The translations under genes were made by a program, and so were the position numbers. From positions 1 through 42,314 of the IMG/VR virus record IMGVR_UViG_3300009285_005050: 42,314 nucleotides of DNA, one strand, 5' to 3'. Positions 9,301 to 15,702 of this stretch are shown here, piece by piece. Numbering within the stretch: the first letter of the stretch is position 1; every line of letters starts with the position of its first letter. Source of the DNA: a virus. The notes under the pieces were generated by a model, which was given only the letters and a program-made list of their open reading frames with translations, searched no databases and had not been told where the DNA came from.

Positions 9301-12300
9301 GGGTTGGTATCTAGCCGAAGGTTCTTACAAACACCGGAACGGCGTGAAAACGACGATCCAGATTGCTCAATGCGACCAGCACAATGCCGCTAATTGTCGT
9401 CGGCTGGAGGCATTGTTCGACCGCCTCGGACTATCGTGGAAGTGGTACGGTGGCGCCTACGGCGTAGGTATTCGCAAGATGCCCATAGGACTGAAGGAGC
9501 TGATTCATTCACAGCCGACATCGGCTGGAAAATTTGTTCCGCCGCTGTTCATGCAGCAGGGGCGCGACGTGATCGAGCGATTACTTTCTGGGCTGTTTTT
9601 GGGGGATGGGCATCTGATCCAAGCGAAGGGGAGGCGTCAAGCAAAGCAGTTATTTTTCAGTAAGAGCGCTCGCCTTGCCGGTGACGTACAGGCGCTATGT
9701 CTTCTGTCCGGTAAGCGGGCTAGTGTGCGTCAACGTCCAAGCGGAATTTACGTAGTCGCCGTCTGCGAGAAGCAATGGGCGAGCATCGACGACGCAAAGC
9801 GCGCGATAGTGCCGTATGACGATTTCGCTTTCTGCGTCACGGTCAAGAATCACGCGATTTACGTCAGGCGTAATGGCATCGCTGCGTTCACTGGAAACAG
9901 TAACTACCGCGAGCTGCTGCTGACGTGGCCAGCCGCACCCAAAGAACCCCACGGGCGCATTGAGCGGTTGATCAACGGCAAGTATCTCGTGAGTGCTGCA
10001 GGACTGCAAGCACGGCTCTTTGACACCGAGGCGGAGGCCATCGCTGAAACGCAGCGACTCGGTGAGAAGTTTTCCGAACAGACAGGGTTCATTTCCCCCC
10101 ACTTCGACGAGCCCAACATCCTCGCGCACGTCCGCTTCAATGACCGCGTGGATGCCAATGGCCGGAAGACGCTGTTCCTTGAGGAAGTGCAGAGCGATTG
10201 GCACCAGCGGGGGAGACACGAAGGGTATGGGCTGTCTGCTCAAGCAGAGGATGTGACCCTTGCGGGCGAGGCCATGGGCGGCACACCAGTGTCTGCCCGT
10301 GTTCCCGACGCCCCATTTAAAACCACTTGGCACGAACTGGCACTCAAGCGGATGCTGCGCTACGCCGCCGAGAATAACTACGATCAGATCGCGTGGACGA
10401 CGGGCGAGCAGCAGGCGGCGCGGTATGACCTCAGCAAGCAAATCAGCAAGGTGCAAATCACGAAGGATCACAACCTCGCGGCCTACGATCTGCAAGGCAA
10501 TCAGGTCATCAACAAGGCGTTACCCATCAACGAGAAGGATGCCTTCGCAGAGGTCGAGGCGCAGGTCGGCAAAGATGTCGCTCAAAGACTGTTCGTACAG
10601 CCGGAGGCAACTGAATATAAGCCGCGCGAGGTTTCAGGCATTGACCTCAAAATCGGCGGCGTGTGGCTGAAGAGGTTGTACGACGTGATGCTCCCGTCGT
10701 TCCTCAACAAGTTCGGGAAGCGGTTTGGCGTGCAGGCGGGCACGACGCGTATTGACACGGAAGAACCGACAGCCGAAGGGGATAATACGGAAAAAGTGAC
10801 CGTCCACGCCTTCGTTACCCCGCCCGCCTTGCGCCAATCAGCACTCACTGAAGGATTCGCCGTCTTTGATAAACCGCAGCCCGGTGGTACACTCCCCACA
10901 GGAGGTGCCCGTGGAAACGCCCCCGCCGTACAACCAGCCCAAGGCCCGATGCCGGCGCCGCGCCTCCAAGACACGCACCCGGCCATCGCCACCGCCGCCG
11001 CGACGCAAGGAACCCTCCTACCTGACGGCCATCAATCGCTACCGCTTGAATTAGCCGTCCCGCCGCAGTTCCCGCATATGCAGCGTTTGGCGCTGCGCGT
11101 CATCCCGATCACCCGTGCCGAAGCCGACGCGCTCCAAGGCGTCTTCGTCCAATTCCCTGACGGGCACCAAGGCAGCGCCACCTTCCAACACGTGCCGGAG
11201 GCGGAAGCTGCCAGCGCCACGGGCTTGCAGTATTTCTACAAGTACGACCTGCCCGCTGGCGCCGCTGCACCGTACACCTCCACCGCTCCTGCACCCATCC
11301 AGCAGACCTTGACGCAGCAGGAGATGGGACGGCTGGAAGGCGGGACGACGGCCGGTGAAGGTGCGCCCGCCCCCTACAACGAAGCCGCTGAACGCGCCGC
11401 CATCCAGGGCGAACCGCCCACGACCCCACAACCCCTCACACCCGAACTGCGCCGCCGTCTGGCAGCCGCCGGCTTGACCCAGGCCGATGTGGTGCGGCTG
11501 GCCCGCGCCCTGTTCCGGCAAACACGCATGATGCAGACCGAAAGCCAGCGGTTGCAACAGGCCATCATGGAGCACGGCGGGATTCGCGCTTTTGCGGGTG
11601 GCGTGGAAGCCGAGGAATACCGCGCCATCCCCATGCGCTTGCGCCGCACGACCGGGCTGCCCCCGGATGAAATGGCCGCGTCCTTGCAGGCCGAGGGCTT
11701 CCCATACGAGAGCACCAACGACTTGCTCGCGGCTATCAGCGAAATCAAGCAACTCCCCACGCTCACGATCAAAGACTTCATCCCGCAGGCGGAAGAGACG
11801 ATTTTCAACCACCTCGACCCGAAGACACGGCAGGCGTTGGTGGAAGCCCAGCCCACTGGCGCGCAGATGCGCCGGCTGCGCCAAGCCATGCGCACGGACT
11901 TGGGGAAGCAGATCACCAAACTCGCGGCGGACGCCCAGGCCAAGCGCCTCACGCCGCGCCAAGTGTCCCAGCTGGCGAAACTCCACCGCATCCAGCCAGG
12001 CCAGACGGTGACGGGGCCCAAAGGTGGGACGCTCGAGGCGCCGTTGTCGCCGGCGGATGTGCGCAAGACCCAAGCCGTTGTCGGTTCAATCCGCCAACTC
12101 GGCCCCAACGCGCCACCACCCGTCATTCCGCGCGGGCGGGCGATGGTGCCGTACTACCCGCCAGGCCGCTTCCGTGATCTCGCGGAACTCCAAGCCGGGC
12201 AGGGATCTGGGCTGTCGCCGCGCCGTGCCGCCGATGTCATTGACCGCGGGCCGATGGGGCCGACGTACCAGAAATGGGTCGGTTTGCGGAACGCCGAGAT

Positions 12301-14080
12301 TGCCGCTGGACGTGAAGCGCAAGCGTTGGTCAGCGAGTTGCATCGCATTGCAGGCCGCTTGCGCGTGAGCCAGCCCGACACCGAGCAGGTGGTGAACCTC
12401 CTGGAAGGCACCTCGACGGGTGTTACGACACCGCGGGCCACTCAGACCGCCGCCTGGATCCGCCAGACCAACGACGACTTGATTGATCGCGCCAATACGG
12501 TCCTGACGGCGTTGGGCCGCACTCCGATCACGAAGCGGCAGGACTACATGACGCACATCACGGGGAATGACGCCTGGGTGGAGCTGCGTGCCGCACTGAC
12601 GGGTGAATCCGTGGAGCACGTCCGCACGTTGGGCGACTTGGTGCCGCGCTCCTTGCGTGTCAGCTCGCGGTTCTTCAGGCCACGGGAGGGTGGGGCCTAC
12701 CTCCGTGATCCGCTGCGCGCCTTCGACGCCTATGCGCGGTCGGTCTTGCGGGTCATTCACGAAGCCACGCCGGCCCGGCAGTTAGAAGCCCATGCGGCTC
12801 AGTTGCCGATGCGCGCACGGCAGTACGTCCGCCGGGTGATTCGTCAGACGGTGGCCGGGGAGCCGGGGGAGATTGCCACAGCCGTCGGGAAACCCCTCAC
12901 GCGGGTGGTCGCGGGTATCACTAACCGGTTTTCGCGCGGCACCGTCTTGGGCAACCTCTCGTCGGTGGTGATGCAGCCGTGGACGGCTCCGGCGGTCCTG
13001 GCCGAACTGCCGGCCTCTTCGCCAACCTCCTCGTTGCTCACCGACCTCTGGCGGGTACGTCAGGCAGGGATTGCGGCCGCGTGGACGTGGCAGGGCCGGG
13101 GCATGGCGTTTGCGGAACAGTGGTCGCGCACCTTGCAAGGCCGCTTGGTCGAACGGCTCGACCCCGGCATCTTGTCGGACTACCGCGCCTTCACCGACAA
13201 ACTCGCTGGATGGATGACGGGCGTGGATCGGGCGATGGTGGCGTGGGCGTTCAATACACACTACCTGAATCAACGCGCCGAGGGGCTGTCCCATGCGCGC
13301 GCCGTGGAGATTGCGGATGACGTAGCGGCACGCACCCAAACGGAGTTCTTGAAGTCGGCCCTCCCGCCGGCGTTCAATGATGAGGCCATGCGCGCACTGC
13401 TCCCGTTCCAGACGACCGTCAACGAAGTCTTCAATGCGTTCAAGCAGGACGTGCTGCGTGGACGCCGCGCCGGTCCCGCATCGGTGACGTTGCGTGCTGG
13501 TCAGCCGCCAGCAGTCACGGAGCGCGGCCCATTTCAAGATGCTGCCGATGTCGTGCGCGATGGACGCGTCTGGCGTGCCGCGGCCCTCTGGTTCGGCACG
13601 GTAACGGCGATGGCGTTTGTCTATGACCAGTTGGGCTTGCCGCGTCCACGTGGGATCATGGACTGGATTCCTGGGGTCAGCACCTTCCGTGGCGGACCGC
13701 CGCCCATCAAGATGGTGGGAGATGTGGTGACGGGTCTCGGCTCGCCGTCGGAGCATGAACGAGAGAAAGCGTGGGGGGATTTCTGGCGCTCAGCGGGGAT
13801 TATTGCCATCGGTCCGCCGACCAATCAGGCGCTCAAGTCTGGGTACGGGATCGTCGATGTGGTGCGCGGGGCCTCCGTGACAGCGGCAGGGCGCGAGCGA
13901 TTTAAGATTCGAGGCCCTGCCGAGGTGGCGCGTGCGGTGGCGTTCGGGTCGTGGCAGACGAAGGCGGGCCAAGCGTACATCCAGCGTGGCTTCCAGCCCG
14001 AACCCTTGACCCCCGCTGAACGCCAGCAGCGGAAGATCGACCAGCGGAACGCGCGGCGGCATCACCCAGTCATCGAGTGA
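6356..14080 (+). CDS. Giant polyvalent ejection-type protein interrupted by an intein
   Basis: The precursor has 2574 residues (about 2254 after removal of the 320-residue intein). In order: three N-terminal repeats of the form W-(L/V)-R-(K/R)-x-G-V-x-V at residues 3, 32 and 58; a hydrophobic Gly/Ala stretch around 200-260; Pro/Gln-rich linkers; then an extein domain with LPGG...NYRELLLTWP, DEPNILAHVRFND, LFLEEVQSDWHQ, PFKTTWHELALKRMLRYAAE and AWTTGEQQAARYDLSKQ. This domain recurs in very large phage and prophage polyvalent proteins. The C-terminal 900 residues are largely helical with a possible membrane segment near the end (AALWFGTVTAMAFVYDQ). It follows the transglycosylase in the ejection cluster, so co-injection with DNA is plausible. 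Enzymatic activity is unknown. Confidence 0.75.
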   Translation: MPWLRKGGVDVLDSTESTTAPVTPARPTTGGWVRKGGVDVSASLPMLPSMTLPSVGEWVRRQGVAVVPAATAPSFFPSRAASITEAGLPLTQRLGQIGRTASEGIASILPPVAIARNLQLRQAERQLNPPLPSTQAGWVPPRTWEDAARQQEQYLQQRSPFLAQTIAERQGRERQAAEAMPWATGAGRFVGGLAPFAAGMGATNAALGPAGQAAIRALPLLARAPAVGLTMAPTAGALAAQERANLGVTQGVPTTAGDVAKAGLTSAALAVPLGAAGEAVMTGGRAINQRLFQGMLTRLEGVYQQRNPNVSPEVFDQFRLWLRQQLVTTARAQGWSPETGPGVLRSAIGRTRIERAIRQDPMFLKMRVPVEQPTPPQRPVMAFAPPLAAPVRPPTVPRPVLSTPGASQMPATTPPLPVIAPRVNIAAPAVLVPPRTPATMGEAIALSSPSGTMSRQSRARANERLRQELFGQEGLQAQNAPQPTPAEALRRQAQQLRELASRGMKPKAHLRQAMVLEVRAQQLDAATPTLPAAAPGAPSPTPAQPTPQPTIPDFATTQEAEAFGRQHQGNAQVVALLQAKRAAYLRLADDTALSTDLRFQAAQAAQLPREALQAAGQGVEQPTPATVSAAPPVVAPSAVKQPWEMTALEYARSHVPGARAPGAGFTAQHRVEVKAALARRQPVPPAVLAEYPDLQSPTTAGPQRPRTQTELPGLAPPPAPTTALRPTTAQAPTKEERLASGVAEPSPAYGTSAPPFYSHLERTIEQRMPRRAPVAQVRGLLASAGVKQDELTWVLGDYLDGKVFIQQADLLQHIRANQVQVQEVVKHDAEIPSSLSATGTYRPGRFATTKFSDRVLPGGPLSRDTELLSESGWKRIDELGIGDIVMTRADDGRLEWAGVSATHRVFSDRLYHFQNQSIDMMTTANHQMVVKRRRRSSAGVFRTTAEQLWRMSECLVPLTGAWHAKSQKTLFGLHAGDVAEFVGWYLAEGSYKHRNGVKTTIQIAQCDQHNAANCRRLEALFDRLGLSWKWYGGAYGVGIRKMPIGLKELIHSQPTSAGKFVPPLFMQQGRDVIERLLSGLFLGDGHLIQAKGRRQAKQLFFSKSARLAGDVQALCLLSGKRASVRQRPSGIYVVAVCEKQWASIDDAKRAIVPYDDFAFCVTVKNHAIYVRRNGIAAFTGNSNYRELLLTWPAAPKEPHGRIERLINGKYLVSAAGLQARLFDTEAEAIAETQRLGEKFSEQTGFISPHFDEPNILAHVRFNDRVDANGRKTLFLEEVQSDWHQRGRHEGYGLSAQAEDVTLAGEAMGGTPVSARVPDAPFKTTWHELALKRMLRYAAENNYDQIAWTTGEQQAARYDLSKQISKVQITKDHNLAAYDLQGNQVINKALPINEKDAFAEVEAQVGKDVAQRLFVQPEATEYKPREVSGIDLKIGGVWLKRLYDVMLPSFLNKFGKRFGVQAGTTRIDTEEPTAEGDNTEKVTVHAFVTPPALRQSALTEGFAVFDKPQPGGTLPTGGARGNAPAVQPAQGPMPAPRLQDTHPAIATAAATQGTLLPDGHQSLPLELAVPPQFPHMQRLALRVIPITRAEADALQGVFVQFPDGHQGSATFQHVPEAEAASATGLQYFYKYDLPAGAAAPYTSTAPAPIQQTLTQQEMGRLEGGTTAGEGAPAPYNEAAERAAIQGEPPTTPQPLTPELRRRLAAAGLTQADVVRLARALFRQTRMMQTESQRLQQAIMEHGGIRAFAGGVEAEEYRAIPMRLRRTTGLPPDEMAASLQAEGFPYESTNDLLAAISEIKQLPTLTIKDFIPQAEETIFNHLDPKTRQALVEAQPTGAQMRRLRQAMRTDLGKQITKLAADAQAKRLTPRQVSQLAKLHRIQPGQTVTGPKGGTLEAPLSPADVRKTQAVVGSIRQLGPNAPPPVIPRGRAMVPYYPPGRFRDLAELQAGQGSGLSPRRAADVIDRGPMGPTYQKWVGLRNAEIAAGREAQALVSELHRIAGRLRVSQPDTEQVVNLLEGTSTGVTTPRATQTAAWIRQTNDDLIDRANTVLTALGRTPITKRQDYMTHITGNDAWVELRAALTGESVEHVRTLGDLVPRSLRVSSRFFRPREGGAYLRDPLRAFDAYARSVLRVIHEATPARQLEAHAAQLPMRARQYVRRVIRQTVAGEPGEIATAVGKPLTRVVAGITNRFSRGTVLGNLSSVVMQPWTAPAVLAELPASSPTSSLLTDLWRVRQAGIAAAWTWQGRGMAFAEQWSRTLQGRLVERLDPGILSDYRAFTDKLAGWMTGVDRAMVAWAFNTHYLNQRAEGLSHARAVEIADDVAARTQTEFLKSALPPAFNDEAMRALLPFQTTVNEVFNAFKQDVLRGRRAGPASVTLRAGQPPAVTERGPFQDAADVVRDGRVWRAAALWFGTVTAMAFVYDQLGLPRPRGIMDWIPGVSTFRGGPPPIKMVGDVVTGLGSPSEHEREKAWGDFWRSAGIIAIGPPTNQALKSGYGIVDVVRGASVTAAGRERFKIRGPAEVARAVAFGSWQTKAGQAYIQRGFQPEPLTPAERQQRKIDQRNARRHHPVIE
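6366..6471 (+). repeat. 19-bp direct repeat encoding the W-V-R-K-G-G-V-D-V motif
   Basis: The 19-mer TGCGTAAGGGCGGGGTGGA occurs at 6366-6384 and again at 6453-6471, 87 bp apart and in frame, near the start of the giant protein gene. A third, diverged copy encodes EWVRRQGVAV at residues 57-66. The conserved DNA as well as protein suggests recent internal duplication. Confidence 0.75.
8939..9898 (+). other. LAGLIDADG intein (320 residues) within the giant protein
   Basis: The insert spans Ser862 to Asn1181 of the precursor. Block A is SRDTELLSESGWKRIDELGIG with Ser as residue 1. Block B is TANHQMVV (Thr62, His65). Two LAGLIDADG helices are present, FVGWYLAEG (acid Glu127) and LLSGLFLGDG (acid Asp223). 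The end is YVRRNGIAAFTGN with Asn320, followed by Ser as the +1 residue. The penultimate residue is Gly where His is usual, a known variant that may slow Asn cyclisation. Removing it joins LPGGPL to SNYRELLLTWP, restoring the conserved extein motif. Both endonuclease acids are intact, so homing may still occur. The DNA here is somewhat less GC-rich than the flanks. Confidence 0.92.
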
Positions 14081-14226
14081 GCTGCTGGGCCGCGTGCGTG
14101 GTGACCGGCACGACGCTGGCACTCATCGCCTGGCTGTCGGAGGGACGCCCAGAGCTGGCCTTCGCGCTGCTGGGTGTTGTGGGACTGGCCAGCGGGCTGT
14201 ACCATGCGCTGCGACCGCGTGCTTGA
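14077..14226 (+). CDS. Small two-TM membrane protein
   Basis: A 49-residue reading frame starts at GTG 14077, overlapping the TGA of the giant protein (GTGA), and stops at 14224-14226. Two hydrophobic helices are evident: CVVTGTTLALIAWL and LAFALLGVVGLASGLYHAL, separated by SEGRPE, with a basic tail RPRA. The GTGA coupling is used elsewhere in this genome (23223), supporting translation. Its stop codon lies inside the -35 box of the next promoter. It could be a pinholin-like or ejection-associated protein; function unknown. Confidence 0.55.
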   Translation: MSCWAACVVTGTTLALIAWLSEGRPELAFALLGVVGLASGLYHALRPRA

Positions 14227-14250
14227 CATTGGCGGTTGTTTTGCTATGCT
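14223..14250 (+). promoter_or_regulatory. Strong sigma70 promoter with extended -10
   Basis: Perfect -35 TTGACA at 14223-14228, 16-bp spacer, then extended -10 TGC plus TATGCT at 14245-14250. Transcription would start near 14257, just after the end of the late gene run. It drives a region with no convincing protein gene before the next promoter at 14704. Confidence 0.75.
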
Positions 14251-14256
14251 TTCGTT

Positions 14257-14659
14257 GGCTGGCTAAGCAGGTGACGTGCCTGAACGTGAACCTGGCCGTT
14301 TGACTCGGCGTTCTGGATCGCGATAGAGCAGATCGCAGCATCCAGCCATATTGCCGCGCTGTCCTGCCACTGACAACGGCGACCTGGATGAGATAGGGTA
14401 GTACCGGCGTGAGGCGTAACATGCTCGCCACCACACGGTGGAAAGAGACAGGGGGCGCCTCGGATGCCTGCCCTGCTTGCACATCACGACCTCACGGCCT
14501 GGCTGTCCGTAGAAGAATCCAGGGGATAAAGTGGCCCCTTGTCTTACGACAAGGTAAAGACGGTAAGGGCGATACTCCCCAGTCTCCGCCCGAATCCTCG
14601 CCCCTGGATTCTACGCGTCCATCGTACTCACGGTGGGCGCGTATTTATTTTCTGGTGCG
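14257..14659 (+). ncRNA. Hairpin-rich non-coding segment downstream of the 14223 promoter
   Basis: About 400 bp with no convincing gene; long frames here run through the operator and promoter and lack protein character. Inverted repeats: CTGGAT-C-GCGAT pairs with ATCGC-AGC-ATCCAG at 14313-14345; CCACC pairs with GGTGG around 14429-14443; CCTTGTC-TTAC-GACAAGG at 14537-14554 is a perfect 7-bp stem with tetraloop, enclosed by GGGGA (14522) and TCCCC (14576). None is followed by a T-run, so these are not classic terminators. The segment may encode a small RNA, or be a leader, packaging or replication site. Confidence 0.4.
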
Positions 14660-14698
14660 ATTCCTCGTCGCTGATGACATCATTCCTCGACGAGGAAT
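14660..14698. promoter_or_regulatory. Operator: perfect 17-bp palindrome plus half-site
   Basis: ATTCCTCG-A-CGAGGAAT at 14682-14698 is a perfect 8-1-8 palindrome, 5 bp upstream of the -35 box of the 14704 promoter. The half-site ATTCCTCG also occurs at 14660-14667, followed by TGATG-A-CATCA (14672-14682), so the segment also forms an 11-bp inverted repeat (14660-14670 with 14688-14698). The odd-centred palindrome beside a promoter is typical of dimeric HTH repressors or activators. No cognate regulator was recognised; candidates are the winged-helix protein at 18269 and the HTH-like protein at 28875. Confidence 0.65.
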
Positions 14699-14703
14699 AC
14701 GAG

Positions 14704-14732
14704 TTGACATGGCGATTTCCACCGGCTATACT
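14704..14732 (+). promoter_or_regulatory. Main early sigma70 promoter
   Basis: -35 TTGACA at 14704-14709, exact 17-bp spacer, -10 TATACT at 14727-14732: one mismatch from consensus overall. Start expected near 14739, leaving a leader of about 180 nt before the first early gene at 14918. The palindromic operator lies immediately upstream, so this promoter is probably the regulated early promoter. Confidence 0.8.
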
Positions 14733-14779
14733 TGGCGTACCGATGGAGATCGCGATGATAGCCCACCCGACGACAAATA

Positions 14780-14900
14780 GCCCAGACCGACGCACCACCG
14801 GCCTGGGTATTTTGCTGCCGTCCGGGGAGTATACGCAACGTCCGCAAGGGCGCGCGACTCCATCGCCGCGTAGAAATCCGGACGGCGTTTTACTGCCGTC
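14780..14900 (+). promoter_or_regulatory. Leader with mutually exclusive stems (attenuator-like)
   Basis: In the leader between the 14704 promoter and the gene at 14918, CCCAG(14781) and CTGGG enclose an inner CCG/CGG stem followed by TATTTT, resembling a weak terminator. CCGTCCGG (14818-14825) is the exact reverse complement of CCGGACGG (14878-14885). That second copy can instead pair downstream through GACGGC (14881-14886) with GCCGTC (14895-14900) across an 8-nt loop. The two stems share bases, so they exclude each other, as in attenuators. The ribosome site AGGAGG follows at about 14908. Confidence 0.4.
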
Positions 14901-14917
14901 CCACCTAGGAGGATTAG

Positions 14918-15061
14918 ATGGCTAGCCCCACCGTTTCGGACGTTCAGCCGCAGCTGCGGCAACCCATCTTTACACCCTGTCGCCAATGCGGGGCGGATCT
15001 GCTCAGGGAAGACGCCTGGTGTGCCCTGTGCGGGGCCATCCAAACCGGGCACGGCACATGA
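14918..15061 (+). CDS. 47-residue zinc-ribbon protein, first early gene
   Basis: Starts at ATG 14918 behind an excellent ribosome site (TAGGAGGATTAG). The protein carries two CxxC pairs, PCRQCGADL and WCALCGAI, about 15 residues apart, a minimal zinc ribbon. It ends in an ATGA overlap with the next gene. As the first gene after the strongest promoter it may be an early regulatory or host-takeover protein; this is inference. Confidence 0.6.
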   Translation: MASPTVSDVQPQLRQPIFTPCRQCGADLLREDAWCALCGAIQTGHGT

Positions 15062-15225
15062 CCGCCACCGGCCATCTTGCCCGCTTTGCCCGTTCCCTCC
15101 AGTGCCGGCGGATCCGCTATGACCTGGAGCGTCGGCTGGTGCAGCTGCCGGTGTCATGGCTCAAGTGGCTCTGCGAGGGCTGGTGGCGATTTGTATCGGC
15201 AGGGACAGGGGAGGATGGGCGATGA
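15058..15225 (+). CDS. Small early hypothetical protein
   Basis: A 55-residue protein beginning at the ATG of an ATGA overlap. It is basic in the N-terminal half (ARFARSLQCRRIRYDLERRL) and Trp-rich in the second (SWLKWLCEGWWRF), suggesting an amphipathic helix that may contact membrane. No family recognised. Coupled to the next gene by ATGA at 15222. Confidence 0.5.
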   Translation: MTATGHLARFARSLQCRRIRYDLERRLVQLPVSWLKWLCEGWWRFVSAGTGEDGR

Positions 15226-15347
15226 GCCGCTACGTCGTGCTGGACGCCTGCTCTCACTGCCACCGCACCGACCGGCCGCTGATCACGCTGCCTGAGGATG
15301 CGCAGGGAAACGAGGCGTTTGTGTGCCAAGGAGGATGTGATGGTTGA
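15222..15347 (+). CDS. 41-residue Cys-rich early protein
   Basis: Start ATG 15222 overlaps the previous stop. The sequence holds CSHCHRTDRPL and a C-terminal FVCQGGCDG, giving four Cys in a probable zinc-binding arrangement. The next gene starts inside its last codons (15340). Function unknown. Confidence 0.5.
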   Translation: MSRYVVLDACSHCHRTDRPLITLPEDAQGNEAFVCQGGCDG

Positions 15348-15504
15348 CGAATTGAGCGTCTTGATCGTCGAAGCCAAGCGCATCGGGTATCAACGGGCGG
15401 CGTTGGAACTGCTGCGTTGGCTCTCGATGCAACCGAACGACCTGACAGCGCATCAGGTTCGCCAGAAGTGTGACGAACTGTATGCCCGTGGAGGTCTGGC
15501 ATAA
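15340..15504 (+). CDS. Small helical early protein
   Basis: A 54-residue protein starting at ATG 15340 with AAGGAGG in the end of the previous gene as ribosome site. It is predicted all-helical (LSVLIVEAKRIGYQRAALEL, then HQVRQKCDELYARGG). Its TAA shares an A with the next ATG. No family recognised. Confidence 0.5.
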   Translation: MVDELSVLIVEAKRIGYQRAALELLRWLSMQPNDLTAHQVRQKCDELYARGGLA

Positions 15505-15623
15505 TGTCCGCCCACCTGTACGCCATCGACACCGTGCCGGAGGATGCGCTGGACGAGTGGCTGGAAGCGCAAGAGGATCGGCTGGCCGAGATGCGGAGGA
15601 AAAAGAACGACCTGTCACGGTGA
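15504..15623 (+). CDS. 39-residue acidic early protein
   Basis: Starts at ATG 15504 (TAATG junction with the previous stop). It is strongly acidic and helical, with ALDEWLEAQEDRLAEMRRKK in the centre. Its stop codon lies in the loop of the inverted repeat at 15609-15636. Too short for a family call. Confidence 0.4.
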   Translation: MSAHLYAIDTVPEDALDEWLEAQEDRLAEMRRKKNDLSR

Positions 15624-15636
15624 CACGCGACAGGTC
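15609..15636 (+). repeat. Inverted repeat at the end of the first early cluster
   Basis: GACCTGTC (15609-15616) and GACAGGTC (15629-15636) form a perfect 8-bp stem with a 12-nt loop. Inside it, TGTCAC-G-GTGACA (15613-15625) is a separate perfect 6-1-6 palindrome. There is no T-run. It may be an mRNA processing or stability hairpin, or an operator. Confidence 0.45.
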
Positions 15637-15702
15637 GCAGAGAGTGGAGCGGGAGCTAGGCCACTCTAGCCGACAGCCGAGAGGTTGTCAAGGAGAGCGG
15701 GA

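Noticed and set aside
9394-9663. 89-residue frame within the intein
   Set aside because: Shadow frame of the giant protein; no independent start signal.
14300-14327. Second promoter-like pair TTGACT / GATAGA
   Set aside because: Spacing is 16 bp but the -10 has two mismatches at key positions and lies inside a hairpin; weaker than the promoter at 14223.
14464-14529. 21-residue frame with GAGG-like upstream sequence
   Set aside because: Too short, no motif, and within a hairpin-rich non-coding segment.
14227-14703. tRNA or tmRNA gene in the non-coding locus
   Set aside because: No cloverleaf, CCA end or GTTC-type T-loop could be made from the hairpins.
14409-14925. Two long frames (to 123 and 128 residues) across the promoter region
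   Set aside because: They run straight through the operator and promoter, have no protein-like composition or recognisable motif, and only a poor ribosome site; the region fits regulatory DNA better.
15624-15702. Intrinsic terminator after the first early cluster
   Set aside because: The 8-bp inverted repeat has no T-run and genes continue in the same direction.
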